A stretch of DNA of 64,000 nt from RYN-230 sp963793825 (GTDB taxonomy: Bacteria > Actinomycetota > Actinomycetes > Streptosporangiales > Streptosporangiaceae), in the NCBI GenBank assembly GCA_963793825.1, contig CAWCBE010000007.1, positions 744,001 to 808,000 of the forward strand. The letters run 5' to 3'. This document shows positions 57,673 to 64,000 of this stretch, in pieces. The position numbers and the translations under genes were made by a program. The notes under the pieces were generated by a model. That model searched no databases and was not told the origin of the DNA. It saw nothing but the letters and a program-made list of their open reading frames with translations. Numbering within the stretch: position 1 is the first letter of the stretch; every line of letters begins with the position of its first letter.

Positions 57673-59427
57673 ATGACCGCCGAGCAGACTCCACCGGACG
57701 GCCCGGCCCGCCGTGGCACGGCCCCCGGCGGCGCGGCCGTGGTCCGGCTGCCCCGCCGGTCCGGCCGGCCCGGCGACGGCGACCTGCGTGAGCGGCTGGG
57801 CGAATTCCGTGCCCTGCTGGTGATCTCGCTGCTGATGACCGAGTCGGTCAACGAGGACCAGATCCTCGAGCTGGCTGCCTCCAGCGCCCCTGGGCTCGGC
57901 CCGTGGCGGATCGAGGGCTACGCCTTCACCGACGGCCAGTGGCACCCCGGCCTGGACCAGGCCGGGGCCGCGCCGGCCGGGCTGGCCGGGCAGCTGGCCG
58001 CGCTGGGCGGGAAGGCCGGCCCGGTGGACCTGCCCGGCCGCGGCTGGGCCTGGGCGTACCCGCTGCGCGGTGTCGGCGGCCTGCTCGGCCACCTGGTGGC
58101 CTCCTGCGGTGAGGAACTCTCCGCCGAGCAGCGGTTCCTGGTCCAGGTCATCGCCCAGCAGACCGGGGTCGCGGTGTCCAACGCGCGGGTGCACGCCCGG
58201 GAGCGTGCCACCGCGGCCGAGCTGGCCGCCACCAACGAGGCGCTGGCCGAGACCGTCGCCCGGCTGCAGCGCAGCATGGACATCCACCAGCGGCTGACCC
58301 GGGTGGCCGTCTCCGGGGAGGGCCAGCCGGGCATCGCCCGGGCCCTGCACGAGCTCACCGGGATGCCGGTGGCCATCGAGGACCGCTACGGGAACCTGAC
58401 CGCCTGGGCCGGCCCCGGCCGGCCCAACCCCTACCCGAAGGAGTCCTTCGCCCAGCGCGAGCACCTGCTCCGCCGGCTGATGCGGGCCAACGCGCCGACC
58501 CGGGACGGGGAGCGGCTCAGCCTGCTCGCCTCGCCGCGGACCGACGTGATGGGGGTGCTGGCCCTCATCGACCCGCAGCGGCGCGCCGACCACGCCGACC
58601 TGGTGGCCCTGGAACACGGCGCGACCGTGCTGGCCATGGAACTGGCCCGGCTGCGCGGCATCGCCGACGCGGAACTGCGGCTGCGCCGCGACCTGGTCCA
58701 TGACCTGCTGGCCGGGACCGACGACGAGGGCGCGCTGACCCGGGCTGAGGCGCTCGACTACGACCTGCGGCGGCCGCACCGGGTGGTGATCGTCGAGGGC
58801 AAGGGCCGGGCCCGGGCGCACGACGCGCTGCTCAGCGCGGTCCGGCGGGCCATGCAGCGGGCCCGGCAGGACGGCCTGTTCGAGACGTGGTCAGGCAACG
58901 TCGCGGTGGTCACGGCCGGCCAGGCCGACTGGGAGCAGCTGCGCCGGGCGGTCATGTCGGACCTCGGCGGCCAGGTCCGGGTGGGGGTGGGCGGGACCGC
59001 CGCCCGGCCCTCCGAGCTGCCCCGCTCCCTGCGTGAGGCGGGCTTCGCGCTGCGGCTGCAGCAGGCCCTGCTGCCCGGCAACACCGCCTGCGAGTACCCC
59101 AAGCTCGGCATCTTCCGGATGCTGGCGGCCATCCCGGACCTGTCGGACGTGGACTCGTTCGTCCGCGAGTGGCTGGGCAGCCTGCTCGACTACGACGCGC
59201 GGCGCAAGGCCGAGCTGGTGCACACGCTCACCCAGTACCTGGAGCACGGCGGCAACTACGACGCGACCGCCGCTGAGCTGTCCGTGCACAAGAGCACGCT
59301 GAAGTACCGGCTGCAGCGGATCCGCGAGCTCACCGGCCTGGAGCTGAACGACCCCGACGTGCACTTCAACCTGCAGCTCGCCACGAGGGCCTGGGGCACG
59401 CTGCAGGCCCTGCGCGACGAGCGCTGA
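57673..59427 (+). CDS. PucR-family transcriptional activator
   Basis: A 584-residue regulator. An N-terminal GAF-like domain (FRALLVISLLMTESVNEDQI to VIAQQTGVAVSNARVHARER) is followed by a coiled-coil linker (AAELAATNEALAETVARLQR) and a second sensory region with the LTGMPVAIEDRYGNLTAWAG motif. Then come a degenerate cyclase-like middle domain and a C-terminal HTH_30 of PucR/CdaR type (DYDARRKAELVHTLTQYLEH, NYDATAAELSVHKSTLKYRL). The paralogue at 62930 shares the same design. Position between the MEDS gene and the CoM-epoxide genes suggests that it controls them. Confidence 0.92.
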   Translation: MTAEQTPPDGPARRGTAPGGAAVVRLPRRSGRPGDGDLRERLGEFRALLVISLLMTESVNEDQILELAASSAPGLGPWRIEGYAFTDGQWHPGLDQAGAAPAGLAGQLAALGGKAGPVDLPGRGWAWAYPLRGVGGLLGHLVASCGEELSAEQRFLVQVIAQQTGVAVSNARVHARERATAAELAATNEALAETVARLQRSMDIHQRLTRVAVSGEGQPGIARALHELTGMPVAIEDRYGNLTAWAGPGRPNPYPKESFAQREHLLRRLMRANAPTRDGERLSLLASPRTDVMGVLALIDPQRRADHADLVALEHGATVLAMELARLRGIADAELRLRRDLVHDLLAGTDDEGALTRAEALDYDLRRPHRVVIVEGKGRARAHDALLSAVRRAMQRARQDGLFETWSGNVAVVTAGQADWEQLRRAVMSDLGGQVRVGVGGTAARPSELPRSLREAGFALRLQQALLPGNTACEYPKLGIFRMLAAIPDLSDVDSFVREWLGSLLDYDARRKAELVHTLTQYLEHGGNYDATAAELSVHKSTLKYRLQRIRELTGLELNDPDVHFNLQLATRAWGTLQALRDER

Positions 59428-59564
59428 GCCCCCCGCCGCCGCGCCCTGGTCCGCTGGGGCGACGCCCGGCCCGTTCTTCGTCCCCCGGTGACCTGCCCCG
59501 CCCGTGCGCCGCTGGCGATGCTGAACAGGCAGGCACGGCAGGCAGCAGCGGCGAGGGGTCAGCG

Positions 59565-61223
59565 ATGATCAATGTACGGAACCCGGGCGACGGATTCAGG
59601 TCACTGCGCGCCCGGATCGGGGCGCTCGGGCCGCTCCGGGACGGCGACCGCGGTGCGGACGGCGCCCCGCTGACCGTGGGCGAGTGGGCCTTGCTGATCG
59701 ACGACATCGTCGACCACCCGGCCGACAACACCGAGGGCCTGTGGAACGTGGCCAGTGCCGAGGAGGACAGCCGCGAGTACGACGCGATCTTCGTCGGCGG
59801 TGGCGCGAGCGGCCGGTTCGGGTCGGCCTTCCTGAGGGCCCGGGGCGGCCGCCAGCTCACCATCGACGCGTGGCCGTTTCTCGGCGGGTCCTGCCCGCAC
59901 CAGGCCTGCGTGCCGCATCACCTGTTCTCCGAGGCGGCCCGGGAGATGGACCTGGCCCGGCACATGCAGGGCCGCCTGTGGTACCCGCCGTTCGACGAGA
60001 AGCGGGCCAGCATCCAGGAGATCGTCGAGTTGTTCAAGGCGGGGCGGATGTACCCGCACGCCATCATGAACTGGCAGTCCAAGGAACAGCTGGACATGGA
60101 GTTCATCCTGAACACCCCGGCGACGATCATCGACTCCCGCACGGTCGAGGTCGAAGGCCGGCGGTTCTCCGCGCGGAACCTGGTGCTGTGCACCGGGGCG
60201 CGGACCCGGTACCCGGACATCCCCGGCATCGGGATCAAGGGCGTATACGACTTCGCCACGCTGATCGAGGACCTGGACTACGAGCCGAACCGGTGCGTGA
60301 TCATCGGCGGGTCCAAGGTGGCCCTGGAGTACGGGTCGTTCTTCCAGGCCACCGGGTGCCAGACCACGATCCTGACCCGCAGCCCGCTGATGGAGACGGC
60401 CAGCCTGCACCACGTGGACGCGGGGCTGCGCGAGTACGTGGTCGCGATGATGGCCGACCGCGGCATCGAGATCGTCGAGGGCGCGGAACCACTCGAGGTG
60501 CTCGGCAACGGCAAGGTCACCGGGGTCCGCTACCGGGAGCCGGGCGGCGAGGTGCGGCAGATCGACACCGACTTCGTGTTCGTCGGCACCGGGGAGCGCC
60601 CCGACCTCCGCATGTACGCGCCACTCGGGCTGGCCACCGACGAGCGGGGGTTCGTGATCGCGGACACCCACATGCGCACCTCCGTCCCCGGGGTGTACGC
60701 GGCCGGCGACCTGGTCGGCCCGCCAATGGAGATGTTCAAGGCGCGCAAGTGCGGGGTCGGCGCGGCCCGCAACATCATGGGCGAGGACTACGAGTTCGAC
60801 TACACCGAGTACCCGGACTTCCTGCACACCACCTACGAGGTGACCTGGTGCGGCCTGTCCGAGGCCGAGGCGAAGACGAAGTACCGCAACGTGATCAAGA
60901 TCCAGATGCCGCCGGATGACGCCGACCCGGAGACGTTCGCGCTGCCCGCCGCCGAGGGCTCGATGCTGTACGCGTTCACCCGGCCCATCCTGTCCGGCTG
61001 GCTCAAGCTCGTCATCGACGCGGACAGCCGCAAGGTCCTCGGCGCGCACCACGTCGGCTACGGGGCCAAGGACGCATTCCAGTACATCGACTACCTCATC
61101 CGCCGGCCTGAGGGTTTCACCATGGACGAGATGGCCGAGCTGAACGAGCTGTTCCTCAACCCGGAGCATTTCATCCAGCTGTGCCGGCTGCGGGCCGGCC
61201 AGGCCAGCCCGGTCAATCTGTGA
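59565..61223 (+). CDS. xecC: 2-oxopropyl-CoM reductase (carboxylating), XecC type
   Basis: Member of the disulfide oxidoreductase family that cleaves 2-ketopropyl-coenzyme M and carboxylates the product to acetoacetate with NADPH, the last step of bacterial epoxypropane catabolism. FAD motif VGGGASGRFGSAFLRA; redox pair Cys110/Cys115 in LGGSCPHQACVPHHLF, the sequence typical of 2-KPCC rather than lipoamide or mercury reductases; NADPH motif IIGGSKVALEYGSFF. At the C-terminus the usual His-Glu dyad is replaced by Phe530 and His535 (LFLNPEHFIQL), the substitution that lets this enzyme carboxylate. At 552 residues it has ~25 more N-terminal residues than the Xanthobacter enzyme. GAGGGG lies before the ATG. 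Two CoM-alcohol dehydrogenase genes follow. Confidence 0.9.
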   Translation: MINVRNPGDGFRSLRARIGALGPLRDGDRGADGAPLTVGEWALLIDDIVDHPADNTEGLWNVASAEEDSREYDAIFVGGGASGRFGSAFLRARGGRQLTIDAWPFLGGSCPHQACVPHHLFSEAAREMDLARHMQGRLWYPPFDEKRASIQEIVELFKAGRMYPHAIMNWQSKEQLDMEFILNTPATIIDSRTVEVEGRRFSARNLVLCTGARTRYPDIPGIGIKGVYDFATLIEDLDYEPNRCVIIGGSKVALEYGSFFQATGCQTTILTRSPLMETASLHHVDAGLREYVVAMMADRGIEIVEGAEPLEVLGNGKVTGVRYREPGGEVRQIDTDFVFVGTGERPDLRMYAPLGLATDERGFVIADTHMRTSVPGVYAAGDLVGPPMEMFKARKCGVGAARNIMGEDYEFDYTEYPDFLHTTYEVTWCGLSEAEAKTKYRNVIKIQMPPDDADPETFALPAAEGSMLYAFTRPILSGWLKLVIDADSRKVLGAHHVGYGAKDAFQYIDYLIRRPEGFTMDEMAELNELFLNPEHFIQLCRLRAGQASPVNL

Positions 61224-61233
61224 TGGGCCGGCC

Positions 61234-61974
61234 ATGACCGCCGAAACGGGCGGCACCCGGGTGGCCGTGGTCACCGGCGGCGCCTCCGGGATCGGGCTGG
61301 CCACCTGCGGGCGGCTCAGCGCCGACGGGTTCACGGTGGCCGCTCTGGACACGAAGCCGGACGGCGCCGCCGCCGTGGCGGCGCTGACGCTGCGCTGCGA
61401 CGTCACCGACGAAGAGGACGTCGGCCGGGCCATGGCCGAGGTCGCCTCGCTCCTCGGCCCCATCGACGTCCTGGTCAACAACGCCGGCATCACCGGCTCC
61501 CCGGCGGCGGCCCGGTGCCACGAGACCCCGGTGGCGGAGTGGGACCGGGTCCAGGCGGTCAACGTGCGCGGCCCGTTCCTGTGCAGCCGCGCGGTGCTGC
61601 CGTCCATGATCGCCCGGGGCTCCGGGCACATCATCACGATCGCGTCCGTGGCCGGGCTGATCGCGTTCCCGGGCCGGTGTGCCTACACCGCGTCGAAGGG
61701 CGCCGCGCTCATGCTGACCCGGTCCATCGCGGTGGACTACGCGGCGGCCGGCATCCGGGCCAACGCGGTGTGCCCGGGGATGGTGTACACCCCGATGACC
61801 AGCTGGCGGCTGGACCAGCCGGACCTGCGGGCCGAGGTGGAGAGCCGGATCCCGGCCGGCCGGGTCGCGGTACCGGATGAGATCGCGGACGCGGTCGCGC
61901 TGCTGGCCGCCGGGCGCCTCGGCTACATGACCGGCCACCCGCTGGTAGTGGACGGCGGCATGTCCGCGCTGTGA
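61234..61974 (+). CDS. xecD: 2-(R)-hydroxypropyl-CoM dehydrogenase, XecD type
   Basis: NAD-dependent short-chain dehydrogenase of 246 residues that oxidises (R)-hydroxypropyl-CoM to 2-ketopropyl-CoM. Cofactor motif VVTGGASGIGLA, NNAG at 82-85, catalytic Tyr151/Lys155 in YTASKG. The two arginines known in the Xanthobacter enzyme to hold the CoM sulfonate have clear counterparts: Arg148 (AFPGRCAY) and Arg192 (TSWRLDQPDLR). The C-terminal stretch CPGMVYTPMTSWRLDQPDLR is characteristic. It lies 10 nt after xecC and supplies its substrate. Confidence 0.88.
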   Translation: MTAETGGTRVAVVTGGASGIGLATCGRLSADGFTVAALDTKPDGAAAVAALTLRCDVTDEEDVGRAMAEVASLLGPIDVLVNNAGITGSPAAARCHETPVAEWDRVQAVNVRGPFLCSRAVLPSMIARGSGHIITIASVAGLIAFPGRCAYTASKGAALMLTRSIAVDYAAAGIRANAVCPGMVYTPMTSWRLDQPDLRAEVESRIPAGRVAVPDEIADAVALLAAGRLGYMTGHPLVVDGGMSAL

Positions 61975-62021
61975 CCGGGGGCCGTGTGCCCTGGAGTTTT
62001 CGTTGAGGAAGGTGGGTCTCG

Positions 62022-62795
62022 ATGGCAGGCAGGCTGGACGGCAAGGTGGCCGTGGTCACGGGTGCGGGCTCCGGGATCGGCCGCGCGGCCGCCCTGCTGT
62101 TCGCCGGCGAGGGGGCGGCGGTCGCGGTGCTGGACCTCAATCCCGGCGCGGCCAAGGAGACGGCGGAGGAGATCGCCAAGTCGGGCGGCACGGCGCTCGC
62201 CGTCGCGGCGAACGTCGCCGACCGGGCGGGCGTCGGCAGCGCCTTCGGCCAGATACTCGGCGAATATGGCCGGGTCGATGTGCTCTACAACAACGCCGGG
62301 GTGAACAGCAGCGGCTCGGTCATCGACGCCACCGAGGACGACTGGGACCGGAGCTTCGCGGTCAACGCGAAGGGCACGTTCCTGTGCTCCCAGGCGGCCG
62401 CGCCGTCCATGGTGGCGTCCGGCGGCGGGTCGATCATCAACCAGGGCTCGGTCGCCGCGCTGGTCGGCATCGCGAACTTCGCCTCCTACTGCGCGGCCAA
62501 GGGCGCCGTGGTCGCGCTGACCAGGTCCATGTCGGTGGACCTGGCGCCGCGCGGGGTGCGGGTCAACGTGATCTGCCCGGGCACCGTCTTCACGCCGCTG
62601 ATGGAGCCCATGCTGCGGGCCCGCGGCGGCGGGGACATGGCCGCCGGGCTGGCGCTGACCGTGGCCAAGTACCCGATCGGGCGGCTCGGCACGCCGGACG
62701 AGATCGCCGCGGTGGCCCTGTTCCTGGCCTGCGACGACTCCTCGTTCCTGACCGGCTCGGTCATCACCGCGGACGGCGGCATGACGTCGCAGTAG
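62022..62795 (+). CDS. 2-(S)-hydroxypropyl-CoM dehydrogenase-like SDR, XecE type
   Basis: Short-chain dehydrogenase of 257 residues: VVTGAGSGIGRAAALLF, NNAG at 90-93, Ser143 in QGSVAALVG, Tyr156/Lys160 in YCAAKG. The segments SVAALVGIANFASYCAAKGA and AKYPIGRLGTPDEIAAVALF resemble S-hydroxypropyl-CoM dehydrogenase, and pairing with the R-specific enzyme supports that role. The Lys of AKYPIG is present, but the Arg expected three residues earlier for CoM binding reads Thr, so S-isomer/CoM specificity is less secure than for xecD. GGAAGGTGGG precedes the ATG; the gap after xecD is 47 nt. Confidence 0.75.
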   Translation: MAGRLDGKVAVVTGAGSGIGRAAALLFAGEGAAVAVLDLNPGAAKETAEEIAKSGGTALAVAANVADRAGVGSAFGQILGEYGRVDVLYNNAGVNSSGSVIDATEDDWDRSFAVNAKGTFLCSQAAAPSMVASGGGSIINQGSVAALVGIANFASYCAAKGAVVALTRSMSVDLAPRGVRVNVICPGTVFTPLMEPMLRARGGGDMAAGLALTVAKYPIGRLGTPDEIAAVALFLACDDSSFLTGSVITADGGMTSQ

Positions 62796-62803
62796 GCGGG
62801 ACC

Positions 62804-62835
62804 GTCCTGGGAGGACTAACCTGTCCTGGGAGGAC
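62804..62835. promoter_or_regulatory. two direct copies of a 13-bp palindrome before the second PucR gene
   Basis: GTCCTGGGAGGAC occurs at 62804-62816 and 62823-62835, 19 bp apart, about two helical turns. The second extends to the palindrome CCTGTCCTGGGAGGACAGG (62821-62839). Placed between xecE and the second PucR gene, it looks like a tandem operator. A terminator role for the extended hairpin is the alternative. Confidence 0.6.
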
Positions 62836-62929
62836 AGGATCAGGCGCGGAGTTTGTCTCTCGGCCGGGTTAGCTCTGTCCCGGAAATGATCTACGCTCCG
62901 GGTGACCTGATCCACGGGGCGGTGGAAGC

Positions 62930-64000
62930 GTGGGCGCTGTTGAGTCACCCCCGGGCCCGTCACCCGCGGGCCTGTACCGCGACGAGCTGGGCCTGCTCCG
63001 CAGTCAGCTGACCAACCTGCGCGCGCTGCTGGTGCTGTCCATCCTGATGACGGAGAGCGCGGACGACCAGCAGATCCTGCGGCTGGCCACCTCCGCGGCC
63101 ACCTCGCTGGGCAGCTGGCAGATCGCTGGGTTCGTGATCGGGGATGCGTGGTGGGCCGGCGGCCACCATTGCGGCACCCTCGCCCCGGAGCTGGCCGCCG
63201 AGCTGCGGGCGCTGCCCGACACCGGCGGCCCGGTGACCGCGCTGGGCGCCGCGTGGGCCTGGGCTTACCCGCTGCGGAGCATCGCGGGGCGGCTGGGCCA
63301 CCTGGTCGTGCACGCCCCCCGCGAGCCTGCCGTGGAGGAGCAGTTCCTGGCGCAGGTGCTGGCCCAGCAGACCGGGGTGGCGGTGTCCAACGCCCAGCTG
63401 CACGGCCGCGAGCGGGACACCGCGGCCCAGCTGGCCGCGACCAACGGCGCGCTCGAGGAGACGGTGGCCACGCTGCGCCATGGCATGGCCATCCACGAGC
63501 GGCTCACCCGGGTGGCGGCGGCCGGCGAGGGCGCGGCCGGCATCGCCGAGGCGCTGCACGACCTGACCGGGCTGGCCGTCGCGGTCGAGGACCGGTACGG
63601 AAACCTGTCCGCGTGGGCCGGCCCGGGCCAGCCGGACCGGTACCCGAAGCCGCCTGCCTACGAGCGGGAGCAGCTGCTCCGCCGGCTGATGACCGCGGGC
63701 CGGTCGGTCCGGGACTCCGGGCGGGTGGTGGCGCTGGCCTCGCCGCGGCCCGGCGTGCTCGGGCTGCTCGCCCTCATGGACCCGGGGCGCCGCGCGGGCA
63801 CCACGGACGTGATGGCCCTGGAGCACGGTGCCACCGTGCTCGCCGTCGAGCTGGCCCGGCTGCGCGGGCTGGCCGACACCGAGCTGCGGGTCCGCCGCGA
63901 GCTGGTGCACGACCTGCTCACCGGCACCGACGACGAGAGCGCCTACCTGCGCGCCGAGGCGCTCGGCTATGACCTGGGCCCGCCGCATCAGGTCGCGGTG
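62930..64000 (+). CDS. second PucR-family regulator (3' end beyond window)
   Basis: A paralogue of the regulator at 57673; 357 codons are present and the HTH end is cut off. It has the same N-terminal GAF-like domain (LRALLVLSILMTESADDQQI, LAQQTGVAVSNAQLHGRERD), the coiled-coil linker AAQLAATNGALEETVATLRH, and the second sensory motif LTGLAVAVEDRYGNLSAWAG. The middle domain starts with RVRRELVHDLLTGTDDESAY-type sequence. The GTG at 62930 follows GGTGGA. Duplication of the regulator on both sides of the xec genes suggests two inputs, or control of a further operon to the right, where epoxyalkane:CoM transferase would be expected. Confidence 0.88.
   Translation, partial: MGAVESPPGPSPAGLYRDELGLLRSQLTNLRALLVLSILMTESADDQQILRLATSAATSLGSWQIAGFVIGDAWWAGGHHCGTLAPELAAELRALPDTGGPVTALGAAWAWAYPLRSIAGRLGHLVVHAPREPAVEEQFLAQVLAQQTGVAVSNAQLHGRERDTAAQLAATNGALEETVATLRHGMAIHERLTRVAAAGEGAAGIAEALHDLTGLAVAVEDRYGNLSAWAGPGQPDRYPKPPAYEREQLLRRLMTAGRSVRDSGRVVALASPRPGVLGLLALMDPGRRAGTTDVMALEHGATVLAVELARLRGLADTELRVRRELVHDLLTGTDDESAYLRAEALGYDLGPPHQVAV

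Noticed and set aside
59565..61223. Dihydrolipoamide dehydrogenase or mercuric reductase
   Set aside because: The active site is SCPHQAC instead of TCVN-GC, the C-terminal His-Glu dyad is absent, and the neighbours are CoM-alcohol dehydrogenases.

Overview
The window is high-GC DNA (third codon positions almost all G or C) with the gene stock of an actinobacterium: a Bpa-like proteasome-activator homologue, PucR, WYL and PaaX regulators, split-barrel FMN/F420-type oxidoreductases, DevR/DosR-type boxes and a secreted LysM/transglycosylase protein. The genus cannot be fixed from the sequence. No rRNA, tRNA or CRISPR array was recognised.

Layout. (1) 1-6010: aerobic benzoyl-CoA ('box') catabolism, with boxC (cut by the left edge), a benzoate-CoA ligase, a PaaX-family regulator and boxB. 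All three catabolic genes share one promoter architecture (CTAC-N6-TTGACG-N16-TAG). (2) 6038-11793: stress or hypoxia-type genes (GNAT protein, CBS-BON protein, Bpa-like protein) near DevR-like boxes, mixed with decaying genes: a frameshifted tannase, a P-type ATPase broken next to a 21-bp minisatellite, and a hydrolase remnant. (3) 11809-26470: methyltransferase, alpha/beta hydrolases, a coupled MmgE/PrpD - acyl-CoA dehydrogenase - CoA-transferase operon, a CocE-type hydrolase, an ABC exporter followed by a histidine-kinase relic, and a GT39-type membrane glycosyltransferase. (4) 26461-38941: a sugar locus made of two divergent units. One carries a solute-binding protein, two permeases, SIS isomerase/deaminase, tagatose-phosphate-type kinase, class II aldolase, DeoR regulator and PfkB kinase. 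The other carries a GH4 glycosidase and a secreted GH114 protein. Together they read as uptake and breakdown of an alpha-1,4-galactosamine polymer. A 1335-bp TnpB element sits exactly in the former ATGA overlap of the two permease genes. (5) 38942-56709: LysM/transglycosylase gene with an unusual leader, then a set of small stress, transport and regulatory genes, including a DUF1326-DUF2182 pair, an AraC-VOC pair, a DinB-WYL pair, aquaporin, MscS and a K+ channel. (6) 56981-64000: a coenzyme-M-dependent epoxide carboxylation cluster, with 2-oxopropyl-CoM reductase/carboxylase (xecC type) and the R- and S-hydroxypropyl-CoM dehydrogenases (xecD and xecE types), bracketed by two paralogous PucR regulators and led by a MEDS sensory protein.

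The two most informative systems are the CoM epoxide cluster at the right end, whose diagnostic active-site residues are visible, and the predicted polygalactosamine locus interrupted by the TnpB element. The shared box promoters and the LysM leader (12-residue peptide followed by a strong hairpin) are regulatory signals that look worth testing.
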